Shown here: positions 1 through 6,962 of the stretch, piece by piece
Numbering within the stretch: the stretch's first letter is position 1
Layout of the letters: every line of letters begins with the position of its first letter
Program-made: the position numbers and the translations under genes
Source of the DNA: an uncultured Muribaculaceae bacterium
GTDB taxonomy: Bacteria > Bacteroidota > Bacteroidia > Bacteroidales > Muribaculaceae
DNA: 17,226 nt
Direction: 5' to 3'
Assembly (NCBI GenBank): GCA_947644475.1
Contig: CANRZQ010000024.1
Span: 1-17,226, forward strand
Notes under the pieces: generated by a model
Seen by the model: only the letters and a program-made list of their open reading frames with translations
Told to the model about the DNA's origin: nothing
Database searches by the model: none

Positions 1-1184
1 GAATATTTGGCGTCGGAGAAAAGGTCGCTCACCAGCCGCGAGCCGTCCATGCCGTAAGGGCGTATGCGGTCGCCGCGCCGCCAGTGGCGCAGCGTCAGCG
101 GCTGCGAGGCTATCGCGGAGTCGAAATAAGCAATAGAAGGGTTGCGTTCCGGCCGGAATTCCGCCACATCATGCTCGGTCACGGCAATATGCACGGGAGT
201 TAGGATGTCGCGGCGAAGCGACACCGCCGTTTCGCAGACGCCCGTTTCGGGCTTGCCTTTGGTCATGACAAGAATCCCGCGGCTAAGTTCCACCGTGGCC
301 GTGTCTGTCGAAAACGTGCGTCCCGATGCCCCGGCTGATGCTATGATATCGGCGGCCTGTGAGGCGTTGAAGCCCATCGGGCGCAGCATTTCGTAGAGCA
401 ACGCGCGAGGATGCCGCTCCGATTCTATGATTTTATATAAAAATATGACGTTGCCCTCGGTATATCGTGACGCGCGCTCTGCAACAAGAGAATCGAGCAG
501 GTCGCGGTTGTCGGCGATATGCGCCATCGATGCTATTATGGCGTCCGATGCTTCGGGAAACTCATTGTGCAGGGCCGGGAGCACGATGTTGCGCAGGCGG
601 TTGCGGCGGAAGTCGCAGTCGGCGTTTGTCGAGTCGGTTACATATCCAAGACCCCGTTCGCCGAGATATTTCAGGATTTCGGCCCTTGACGTGCAAAGAA
701 GCGGGCGCACCACCATATTGTTGCGCGGGCGCATGCCTCCGAGGCCGTGCACCGACGAACGGCGAAGCAGGTTGAGGAAGAAAGTCTCCTCCTGGTCGTC
801 GCGGTGGTGGCCAACGGCCACGGCCTGAGCGCGCAGGCGGTCGATAATCGAGTCGAACCATTCATAGCGGAGGCTCCGGCATGCCATCTCCACCGACTCG
901 CCGGTGGCTTGCCGACGGGCATCCACGTCGAAATCCTTCACATAAAGGTCGACGCCCAGCGCGTTGCACAAATCCTGGCAGAAACGCATGTCGCGGTTCG
1001 ACTCCGCCCCGCGTAAATGAAAATTGCAGTGAGCGGCCACACATTCATAGCCAAGACTCGACAGCACACTTAAAAGTGCCACCGAATCGGCGCCCCCGCT
1101 GAGGGCAGTCACCACCGGACGCCCCTTCTCGAGCAGCCCGTGCGACGCTATGAAATCTTCTATTTCGCGTTCGAATGAAAACAC
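1..1184 (-). CDS. tilS: tRNA(Ile)-lysidine synthase TilS (3' end cut by window)
   Basis: TilS ligates lysine to C34 of the CAU-anticodon tRNA(Ile), using ATP, so that it reads AUA codons; it acts in the cytoplasm. The translated frame shows the N-type ATP pyrophosphatase loop SGGADS at about residues 29-34, followed by the family's HCNFHLRG stretch, the GHHRDDQEET segment, and late in the frame the HWRRGDRIRPYGM motif of the C-terminal domain. About 394 codons are present; the family in this phylum is usually some 40 residues longer, so only the tail is missing. No ATG is available: the frame opens after a stop at about 1197-1199 and offers only TTG (1188-1190) or GTG (1182-1184). The TTG lies inside a good -7 promoter box, so I chose GTG. 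It is divergent from dnaE. Confidence 0.9.
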   Translation of the reverse strand, partial: MFSFEREIEDFIASHGLLEKGRPVVTALSGGADSVALLSVLSSLGYECVAAHCNFHLRGAESNRDMRFCQDLCNALGVDLYVKDFDVDARRQATGESVEMACRSLRYEWFDSIIDRLRAQAVAVGHHRDDQEETFFLNLLRRSSVHGLGGMRPRNNMVVRPLLCTSRAEILKYLGERGLGYVTDSTNADCDFRRNRLRNIVLPALHNEFPEASDAIIASMAHIADNRDLLDSLVAERASRYTEGNVIFLYKIIESERHPRALLYEMLRPMGFNASQAADIIASAGASGRTFSTDTATVELSRGILVMTKGKPETGVCETAVSLRRDILTPVHIAVTEHDVAEFRPERNPSIAYFDSAIASQPLTLRHWRRGDRIRPYGMDGSRLVSDLFSDAKY

Positions 1185-1187
1185 GTC

Positions 1188-1219
1188 CAAAGTTATATAT
1201 TATTTTTTAAACAGCCAAT
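1188..1219 (-). promoter_or_regulatory. tilS promoter (Bacteroidetes -33/-7)
   Basis: On the minus strand, ATTG at 1216-1219 is separated by exactly 20 bases from TAACTTTG at 1188-1195, which fits the Bacteroidetes consensus TTTG / TAnnTTTG. Transcription should begin 4-7 bases past the box, that is at or beside the GTG start at 1184, implying a leaderless mRNA. Confidence 0.65.
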
Positions 1220-1482
1220 CACGGATAATAAAAAATTACACACATATCCGATGGATTTTTCATTGAATCATAACAGTCAATTACGCAAGCCGGTCACGGC
1301 AAAGCCGTGCCTCGCGGCAAAGTTGGCAAAGGAGCCACGTCTTCGACGTGATTCATCCAAAAATAACGGTTCATTCACGGCCATTAACGCAAAACCCTGA
1401 CACTCCTGTTGTTCGGCCTGCTTAGTTATCAACATTATGGCGAAATTGTGAAAACGGGGCGGGGGATATTGATTTTTTTTCG

Positions 1483-1490
1483 TACCTTTG
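1483..1490 (+). promoter_or_regulatory. dnaE promoter, -7 box
   Basis: TACCTTTG matches TAnnTTTG. No TTTG-like -33 element sits at the expected 19-21 base spacing (that region is G-rich), so the promoter is judged from the -7 box alone. It predicts a leader of about 40 bases before the ATG at 1535, and it argues against the ATG at 1409 as the start. Confidence 0.5.
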
Positions 1491-1534
1491 ACGCTGTTTT
1501 ATCAACTCTCCAACTCAACGCACATCTCCCCGAA

Positions 1535-4500
1535 ATGGCACAATTCGTTCATCTTCACGTCCATACGCAGTACTCCCTGCTCGACGGGCAGGCTTCTGTC
1601 TCCGCGCTTGTCGACAAAGCCATGGCCGACGGCATGCCCGGCCTGGCCATAACCGACCATGGCAATATGTACGGCATAAAGGAGTATTTCAACTATGTGA
1701 AAAAGAAAAAAGGAAAGATTAAGGATGCCATAAAGGACCTGAAAAAGCAGCTCGATGAAGCCCCCGAAGACGAGAAGGCCGCAATAGGGGCTAAAATTGC
1801 CGAAAAGGAGGTGCAACTTGCTTTCCGTCCCATTTTCGGATGCGAGATGTATGTGGCGCAGAAAGACCTGCACGAGCATGTGGACAAGCGCGACACCGGC
1901 CGCCACCTGATTGTGCTTGCCAAGAACCTTACAGGATACAAGAACCTTATCAAACTTGTGTCGAAGGCATGGACCGAGGGCTTTTACTCCCATCCGCGTA
2001 CCGACAAGCAGGAAATCGAGAAACACCGCGAGGGGCTGATAATATGCTCGGCCTGCCTTGGCGGCGAGATTCCGCAACTGCTCATGGCCGGCGACTATGA
2101 GGAGGCCGACCGGCGCGTGAAGTGGTGGAAAAGTGTCTTTGGCGAGGATTATTATCTGGAATTGCAACGCCACAAGGCCACGGTGCAGCGCGCCAACCAT
2201 GAGGTGTATGAGGAGCAGATGCGCATAGAGCCGATGATAATACGGCTCGCCCGCGAGAATGGCGTGAAACTTATCGCATCCAACGACTCCCACTTCGTGA
2301 ACGAGTCCGACGCCGAGGCTCACGACCGCCTGATTTGCCTATCCACCGGCAAGAACCTCAACGACGAGGGCCGTATGCTCTACACCAAGCAGGAGTGGCT
2401 GAAAACGCAGAAGGAAATGTCGGATGTCTTTGCCGATATCCCCGAGGTGCTCGACAACACTGTCGAGATTCTTTCCAAGGTGTCGGAATACTCTATCGAC
2501 CATGGTCCCATCATGCCCTTCTTCGAGATTCCGGCCGAGTTTGGCACGGAAGAGGAATACCGGAGCCGCATCACCGAGAAGGAACTTTTCGACGAGTTCA
2601 CTCAGGATGAAAACGGCAATGTTGTCCTCTCCGAAGAAAAGGCCAAGGAAAAGATTGAGAAACTCGGAGGCTACGATAAACTCTACCGCATAAAATTCGA
2701 GGCCGACTATCTGGCAAAACTCGCCTTCGACGGCGCGAAACGCCGATATGGCGACCCTCTGCCCGACGATGTGGTGGAGCGTGTGCGGTTCGAACTGTAC
2801 ATCATGAAGACGATGGGCTTCCCCGGCTACTTCCTTATTGTGCAGGATTTTATCAACGCCGCCCGTACGAAACTCGGCGTAAGCGTTGGCCCGGGCCGTG
2901 GCTCGGCCGCCGGCTCGGTCGTGTCTTATTGCCTCGGCATCACGCAGATCGACCCCATGCGCTACGACCTGCTGTTTGAGCGTTTCCTTAATCCCGACCG
3001 TATCTCGCTCCCCGATATCGACGTCGATTTCGACGACGACGGCCGAGGAGTGGTTCTCCATTATGTCACGGAGAAATACGGCGAGGAAAAAGTGGCGCAT
3101 ATCATCACTTACGGCACCATGGCGGCCAAGTCGGCCATCAAGGATGTGGCGCGCGTGATTGAGCTGCCCCTTGCCGAGAGCAACCGCCTGGCAAAACTCG
3201 TGCCGGCGCGTATGCCCGAGGTAAACGGCAAGGCGTTGAAGACCACGTTGAAAAACTGTTTTGAATATGTGCCGGAGTTCGAGCCTGAACTCAACAGCCC
3301 CAACCCTCTTGTGCGCGACACCCTCAACTATGCGCGCCAGCTCGAAGGCAACGTCCGCAATACGGGCGTGCATGCCTGCGGCGTGATCATATGCCGCGAC
3401 AATATTTCCGACTGGGTGCCCGTGTCCACGGCAAACGACAAAGAAGAGGGCAAACTGCTCGTAACCCAGTACGAAGGCTCTGTGATTGAGGAGACGGGCC
3501 TTATAAAAATGGACTTCCTCGGCCTCAAAACCCTCTCTATAATAATGGAGGCCGTGAACAATATAAAACTCACCCGGGGTATTGATGTCGATATAGATAA
3601 TATCCCTATCGACGACCCCGCTACATATAAACTGTATTGCGAGGGGCGCACAATCGGCACATTCCAGTTCGAGTCGCCCGGCATGCAGAAATACCTCCGC
3701 GAACTCCAGCCCACCACCTTCGAGGATCTCATAGCCATGAACGCCCTCTATCGTCCCGGCCCTATGGACTATATCCCCGAGTTCATCGCCCGAAAACACG
3801 GACGCTCGCCCATTGTCTACGATATACCGGAAATGGAAAAGTATCTTAAAGATACTTACGGCGTTACCGTGTATCAGGAGCAAGTCATGCTCCTGTCGAG
3901 GCTTCTTGCCAATTTCACCCGAGGCCAGAGCGACACCCTGCGCAAGGCCATGGGTAAGAAACTTATCGAGAAGATGAAGGACTTGAAAGCCCTTTTCCTT
4001 GAAGGAGGACAAAAGAACGGCCACGACCCCAGTGTGCTCGAGAAAATATGGGCCGACTGGGAGAAGTTTGCATCTTACGCCTTCAATAAGAGCCACGCCA
4101 CATGTTACTCCTGGGTTGCGTTCCAGACGGCATATCTCAAAGCGAACTATCCGTCGGAATATATGGCAGCCGTGCTCAGCCGCAACCTTACCGATATTAC
4201 CAAACTCACGGGCTTCATGGACGAGTGCAAGTCGATGAAAATAGCCGTGCTCGGCCCCGATGTCAACGAATCGTTCTCGAAGTTCGGTGTAAACGCCAAG
4301 GGCGACATCCGCTTCGGCCTGTCGGCCATTAAGGGCGTAGGGCCCAACGTGGTCGACGAGATAATAAAGGCCCGCAACGATGGCGGAAAATTCAAGGATA
4401 TATACGACTTTGTAGAGCGTGTGCCCGCAGGCACTGTCAACCGCCGCGTGATGGACGCCCTTGCACAGGCCGGCGCTTTCGACTGCTTCGAGGAGATAGC

Positions 4501-5317
4501 ACGCGAGGACTTCCTTGGGCTGAATCCCAAGGGCGAGTCCATGTCCGAAATCCTGCTCCGCTATGGCGTGCAGTTCCAGCGCAACAAGCAGAACCAGGAA
4601 GCGTCGCTTTTTGGCTTCGACGAATCTATAAGCAATGCCGCCCGTCCGCTCATACGCCACGAGGAGCCTTGGGCTGCCGTGGTGCGCCTTGAGAAGGAGC
4701 GTGAACTTGTGGGCATGTATCTTTCAGCGCATCCGCTCGACCCCTATTATATGGAACTGAACTATGGCGTGACAACCCATCTTTCCGACATTAAGGACTT
4801 GCCTATAAAAGACGGTGTGGAATTTTCGTTCGGAGGCATGGTCACAGCCTATGAGACCCGTCCCACCCGCAATGGCGGCACTTTCGGCATCCTCAAACTC
4901 GAAGACTATACCGGGTCGTACGAGATACGCCTTTTCGGCAACCAGGTCTACGATTTTGGCCGCTATGGCATCCAGGGCACACCGATATTTGTAAAGGCAC
5001 GCTACCAAAAACGCAAATACGGCGACCAGATCGACCTCAACGTAGAGTCGATTACTCTTTTGCAAGACATGAAAGGAAAGGTGCTCAACGGCATCCGCAT
5101 CAAGGCCACCCTCGACGACATTCCCCAACTGCACACGCTTTTGAAGGATTATACCGAAAAAGCGAAAAAAGAGGAGAATCCCGGCACGCTGTCGTTCCGT
5201 CTGTTCGACCCCAAGGTAAACCGTTGGGTAGGCCTGCGCTCTCCGGCGCGTCTGCCAATGTCGCGCCAGTTGGTCGACATGCTCGATTCCCTCAACATAG
5301 AATACGAATTCAACTGA
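1535..5317 (+). CDS. dnaE: DNA polymerase III subunit alpha (DnaE)
   Basis: This is the catalytic subunit of the replicative DNA polymerase, about 1260 residues. The N-terminal PHP domain begins at once with HLHVHT (6-11), then TDHGN (40-44), GCEMYV (102-107), RHLIVL (123-128), SACLGG (172-177) and NDSHF (250-254). The putative metal ligands H8, H10, D41, E104, H124, C174, D251 and H253 all appear retained. A charged insertion at about 55-96 lies inside the PHP domain, which is known in Bacteroidetes DnaE. Catalytic aspartates are in PDIDVDFDDD (about 493-502) and MDFLGL (about 659). The YRPGPMDYIPEF motif, a helix-hairpin-helix region and an OB fold follow. The start at 1535 puts HLHVHT at the usual distance; an upstream ATG at 1409 would precede the -7 box. 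trxA follows after 43 bases. Confidence 0.96.
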   Translation: MAQFVHLHVHTQYSLLDGQASVSALVDKAMADGMPGLAITDHGNMYGIKEYFNYVKKKKGKIKDAIKDLKKQLDEAPEDEKAAIGAKIAEKEVQLAFRPIFGCEMYVAQKDLHEHVDKRDTGRHLIVLAKNLTGYKNLIKLVSKAWTEGFYSHPRTDKQEIEKHREGLIICSACLGGEIPQLLMAGDYEEADRRVKWWKSVFGEDYYLELQRHKATVQRANHEVYEEQMRIEPMIIRLARENGVKLIASNDSHFVNESDAEAHDRLICLSTGKNLNDEGRMLYTKQEWLKTQKEMSDVFADIPEVLDNTVEILSKVSEYSIDHGPIMPFFEIPAEFGTEEEYRSRITEKELFDEFTQDENGNVVLSEEKAKEKIEKLGGYDKLYRIKFEADYLAKLAFDGAKRRYGDPLPDDVVERVRFELYIMKTMGFPGYFLIVQDFINAARTKLGVSVGPGRGSAAGSVVSYCLGITQIDPMRYDLLFERFLNPDRISLPDIDVDFDDDGRGVVLHYVTEKYGEEKVAHIITYGTMAAKSAIKDVARVIELPLAESNRLAKLVPARMPEVNGKALKTTLKNCFEYVPEFEPELNSPNPLVRDTLNYARQLEGNVRNTGVHACGVIICRDNISDWVPVSTANDKEEGKLLVTQYEGSVIEETGLIKMDFLGLKTLSIIMEAVNNIKLTRGIDVDIDNIPIDDPATYKLYCEGRTIGTFQFESPGMQKYLRELQPTTFEDLIAMNALYRPGPMDYIPEFIARKHGRSPIVYDIPEMEKYLKDTYGVTVYQEQVMLLSRLLANFTRGQSDTLRKAMGKKLIEKMKDLKALFLEGGQKNGHDPSVLEKIWADWEKFASYAFNKSHATCYSWVAFQTAYLKANYPSEYMAAVLSRNLTDITKLTGFMDECKSMKIAVLGPDVNESFSKFGVNAKGDIRFGLSAIKGVGPNVVDEIIKARNDGGKFKDIYDFVERVPAGTVNRRVMDALAQAGAFDCFEEIAREDFLGLNPKGESMSEILLRYGVQFQRNKQNQEASLFGFDESISNAARPLIRHEEPWAAVVRLEKERELVGMYLSAHPLDPYYMELNYGVTTHLSDIKDLPIKDGVEFSFGGMVTAYETRPTRNGGTFGILKLEDYTGSYEIRLFGNQVYDFGRYGIQGTPIFVKARYQKRKYGDQIDLNVESITLLQDMKGKVLNGIRIKATLDDIPQLHTLLKDYTEKAKKEENPGTLSFRLFDPKVNRWVGLRSPARLPMSRQLVDMLDSLNIEYEFN

Positions 5318-5325
5318 TAAAAACT

Positions 5326-5356
5326 TTATAACTAATAACTTATTCTTTATACCTGA
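5326..5356 (+). repeat. Degenerate heptamer array before trxA
   Basis: Four 7-base units of the form TTATAMC or near variants run from 5326 to 5353 and are followed by TGA. The array ends a few bases before the trxA ATG. A near copy (26 of 31 bases identical) sits at the same place before yraN (6112-6142). The last unit also reads TATACCTG (5348-5355), an imperfect -7 box. Confidence 0.7.
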
Positions 5357-5360
5357 AATA

Positions 5361-5684
5361 ATGGCATTTACTTTTACCGACGAAAACGTCAACGAAATCA
5401 TCGAATCCGGAAAACCCGTGATGATCGACATCTGGGGCACATATTGCGCTCCCTGCATCGCCATGGCTCCGCTCATCGACGAGCTGGCCAAGGAATATGA
5501 AGGCCGTGTGGTAATCGGCAAGTACAACGTCGACGACGAAGGCGACCTCTGCACCACCTACCGCGTTATGGCCGTGCCCACCTTCCTCTTTTTCAAGAAC
5601 GGCCAGAAGGTGAACATCCGTCTTTCCGGTTCTCAAAGCCGCGAGACTCTTGTCGCAAAACTCGACGAACTCCTCGCCCTCTAA
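5361..5684 (+). CDS. trxA: Thioredoxin with CAPC active site
   Basis: A 107-residue single-domain thioredoxin, a cytoplasmic disulfide reductase. The active site reads WGTYCAPC, with Cys29 and Cys32; the usual sequence is WCGPC, so the tryptophan is displaced and the glycine between the cysteines is alanine. The cis-proline loop is AVPTF (Pro73) and the FFKNG turn follows. A third cysteine, Cys64, lies in the segment before the cis-Pro strand. The length and the lack of a signal peptide fit cytoplasmic TrxA rather than a TlpA/ResA type. It lies 43 bases after dnaE on the same strand and may share its transcript; the spacer is mostly a heptamer repeat array. An A between the cysteines may shift redox potential, which is inference. 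Confidence 0.88.
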   Translation: MAFTFTDENVNEIIESGKPVMIDIWGTYCAPCIAMAPLIDELAKEYEGRVVIGKYNVDDEGDLCTTYRVMAVPTFLFFKNGQKVNIRLSGSQSRETLVAKLDELLAL

Positions 5685-5693
5685 GAATCAGGA

Positions 5694-5714
5694 ACATAAG
5701 CCTCCGGCTTGTGT
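5694..5714. repeat. Short hairpin after trxA
   Basis: ACATAAGCC-TCC-GGCTTGTGT is a 9-base-pair stem (one G-T pair) with a 3-base loop, 10 bases after the trxA stop. No T-run follows, so I do not call it an intrinsic terminator, though it could stabilise a 3' end. Confidence 0.5.
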
Positions 5715-5718
5715 CCAT

Positions 5719-6081
5719 AGCGTAGGGACGCACGAGCCGTGCAATGCGGTTCAAATAACCTATTGCTAAGGAGGAGAAGCGCGTATGCGCTTCAAGAAAG
5801 TAGCCGGGGGTGGAGCGATAGCGCAACCCCCGGTAATGCGAATTGTATGCACCAGTGGTATCGGAGCGGAGGCCAGCCGGAGCGTTCTGCATCACGGTTG
5901 GCATAGCCGAACGCTCCGGCCGGCCTACGCTCCAAATCCCCGTTTGCCGACAACCTTTTTCCGTGGGTTACGGTCGTGGCTCCGCCACTCCCTCACCCAC
6001 GGCTACATTCTTGAATCGCTACGCGATTCTGTGGTATGCCCTTATTTGAACCGCATTGCACGAGCCGTGCGTCCCTACGCT
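5719..6081. repeat. 363-base palindromic element with 40-base terminal inverted repeats
   Basis: The left end 5719-5758 and right end 6042-6081 are inverted copies matching at 37 of 40 positions. The three mismatches lie in the loop of a small internal hairpin. Between the ends are GAAGCGC-GTAT-GCGCTTC (5776-5793), CCGGGGGT/ACCCCCGG (5804-5833), a 25-base-pair stem with two mismatches (5863-5887 with 5909-5933), CCGTGGGT/ACCCACGG (5961-6002) enclosing GTGGC-TCC-GCCAC (5976-5988), and GAATCGC-TAC-GCGATTC (6013-6029). No transposase is encoded. The reading frames across it are made of inverted repeats and look spurious. It could be a MITE or REP-cluster type repeat, or encode a structured RNA closed by the terminal helix. 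No target duplication is obvious. Confidence 0.75.
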
Positions 6082-6111
6082 GTTATTATAAAATTTAAAA
6101 TCAAAACTGCC

Positions 6112-6142
6112 TTATAACTAATACCTTATACCTTATACTTGA
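6112..6142 (+). repeat. Degenerate heptamer array before yraN
   Basis: Four 7-base units (TTATAMC-like) run from 6112 to 6139, followed by TGA. They are aligned with the array before trxA and end 8 bases before the GTG start. TATACTTG at 6134-6141 matches the -7 consensus TAnnTTTG at all fixed positions but one, so the array may carry the yraN promoter. Confidence 0.7.
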
Positions 6143-6147
6143 TTTAA

Positions 6148-6525
6148 GTGGATTATTCGCAAAATAAATCTTGCGGCAACTGGGGCGAGCAGGTGGCCGT
6201 GGACAAGTTTGTGGCTGCCGGGTGCGCCATTGTGGAGCGCAACTGGCGCATGGGCCATTATGAAATCGACATAATAGCCCAGCAGGGGCAGTATATGATA
6301 TTTGTGGAGGTGAAGACACGGAGCACAGCCGCGGCCGACCCGCTGCTTGCTGTGGACAAGCGTAAACGCGCTCGCATTGTGGCCGCCGCAGATGTGTATC
6401 TGCGCACGCTCGACCGTCCGTTCGACTATCGTTTCGACATTATCACTATTGTAGGTGTCCCTGGACGGTATACCGTCGAGCATTTTCCCGACGCCTTTCT
6501 TCCGGCCTTGCGCACCTACCGCTAA
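6148..6525 (+). CDS. yraN: YraN family (UPF0102) nuclease-fold protein
   Basis: A 125-residue protein of the YraN/UPF0102 family, related in fold to Holliday-junction resolvases and type II restriction enzymes; its cellular role is not settled. The family signature is clear: GEQVAV near the N-terminus (13-18), RNWRMGHYEIDIIA (31-44) and FVEVKTR (52-58). The putative nuclease residues E14, D41, E54 and K56 are present. The start is GTG at 6148: no ATG lies between the heptamer array and the conserved GEQ motif, and the N-terminal length is normal for the family. It ends tail to tail with aroQ, the TAA (6523-6525) sharing bases with the aroQ TAG (6522-6524) in CTAA. Confidence 0.85.
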   Translation: MDYSQNKSCGNWGEQVAVDKFVAAGCAIVERNWRMGHYEIDIIAQQGQYMIFVEVKTRSTAAADPLLAVDKRKRARIVAAADVYLRTLDRPFDYRFDIITIVGVPGRYTVEHFPDAFLPALRTYR

Positions 6526-6962
6526 TTATTTCTTAGGAGGAGAGCCTCGACGCCAAGGGCATAACTGTCGGCCCCGAAGCCGGCTATCGAGCCTATGCAC
6601 ACCGGGGCAATGAGCGAGCGGTGGCGTATCTCCTCACGTGCGGCGATGTTGCTAAGATGCACTTCTACCACGGGCGTCGCGCCGTGCACGGCGGCTATGG
6701 CGTCGGCTATGGCAAGCGATGTGTGGGTGTAGGCGCCGGCGTTGAGCACGATGCCGTCGTAGCCGTTGGCACGTGCCTGCTGGATTGCGTCGATAAGCGC
6801 GCCTTCGTGGTTGGATTGGTTCCATTCAATCACGGCGCGGCCGTTGAAACGAGCGGCAGTGCGTTCCATTATGTCGCTGAGCGTGTTGGTGCCGTAGATT
6901 TGCGGCTCGCGCATGCCGAGCATATTAAGGTTCGGACCGTTCAGTATAAGTATCCGTGCCAT
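6522..6962 (-). CDS. aroQ: 3-dehydroquinate dehydratase, type II
   Basis: A 146-residue type II dehydroquinase that converts 3-dehydroquinate to 3-dehydroshikimate in the shikimate pathway; the family is a cytoplasmic dodecamer. The motifs are all in place: NGPNLN (8-13), LGMREPQIYG with Arg18 and catalytic Tyr23, NQSNHEG (48-54), NAGAYTHTS (74-82), EVHLSNI with His102, and GFG (128-130). The ATG (6960-6962) overlaps the mrp stop by one base in TAATG, so translation is probably coupled to mrp. No other aro gene is in the window. It is the last gene of the minus-strand series and converges on yraN without a visible terminator. Confidence 0.95.
   Translation of the reverse strand: MARILILNGPNLNMLGMREPQIYGTNTLSDIMERTAARFNGRAVIEWNQSNHEGALIDAIQQARANGYDGIVLNAGAYTHTSLAIADAIAAVHGATPVVEVHLSNIAAREEIRHRSLIAPVCIGSIAGFGADSYALGVEALLLRNN

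Larger units (their letters stand above)
1185..1534. other. Divergent tilS/dnaE intergenic region with short hairpins
   Basis: This gap between divergent genes holds the two promoters and two perfect short palindromes: CACGGC-AAA-GCCGTG at 1295-1309 and CACGTC-TTC-GACGTG at 1336-1350. A weaker TGCC-TCGC-GGCA hairpin lies between them at 1308-1319. Neither perfect hairpin is followed by a T-run, so they are not obvious terminators. They resemble the other 3-base-loop hairpins in the window. I see no gene here. Confidence 0.6.

Noticed and set aside
1188..1190. TTG as the tilS start
   Set aside because: The triplet is part of the -7 box TAACTTTG, so it should not be in the mRNA. GTG at 1184 fits better, though this depends on the promoter call.
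1295..1350. Hairpins between tilS and dnaE as terminators
   Set aside because: Both flanking genes point away from this gap and neither hairpin is followed by a T-run.
1409..1534. 42-codon N-terminal extension of dnaE from the ATG at 1409
   Set aside because: It begins before the -7 box and adds non-conserved sequence ahead of the usual MAQFVHLHVHT start.
2339..4660. A 773-codon open frame antisense to dnaE
   Set aside because: It lies wholly inside dnaE on the other strand in a GC-biased coding region, has no recognisable motifs, and dnaE itself is certain.
5694..6081. CRISPR array
   Set aside because: The repeats are inverted and nested, not regularly spaced direct repeats, and no cas gene is near.
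5785..6117. A 110-codon plus-strand frame in the palindromic element
   Set aside because: Its sequence is built of inverted repeats and hairpins, and the element reads open on both strands. No protein motif is seen.
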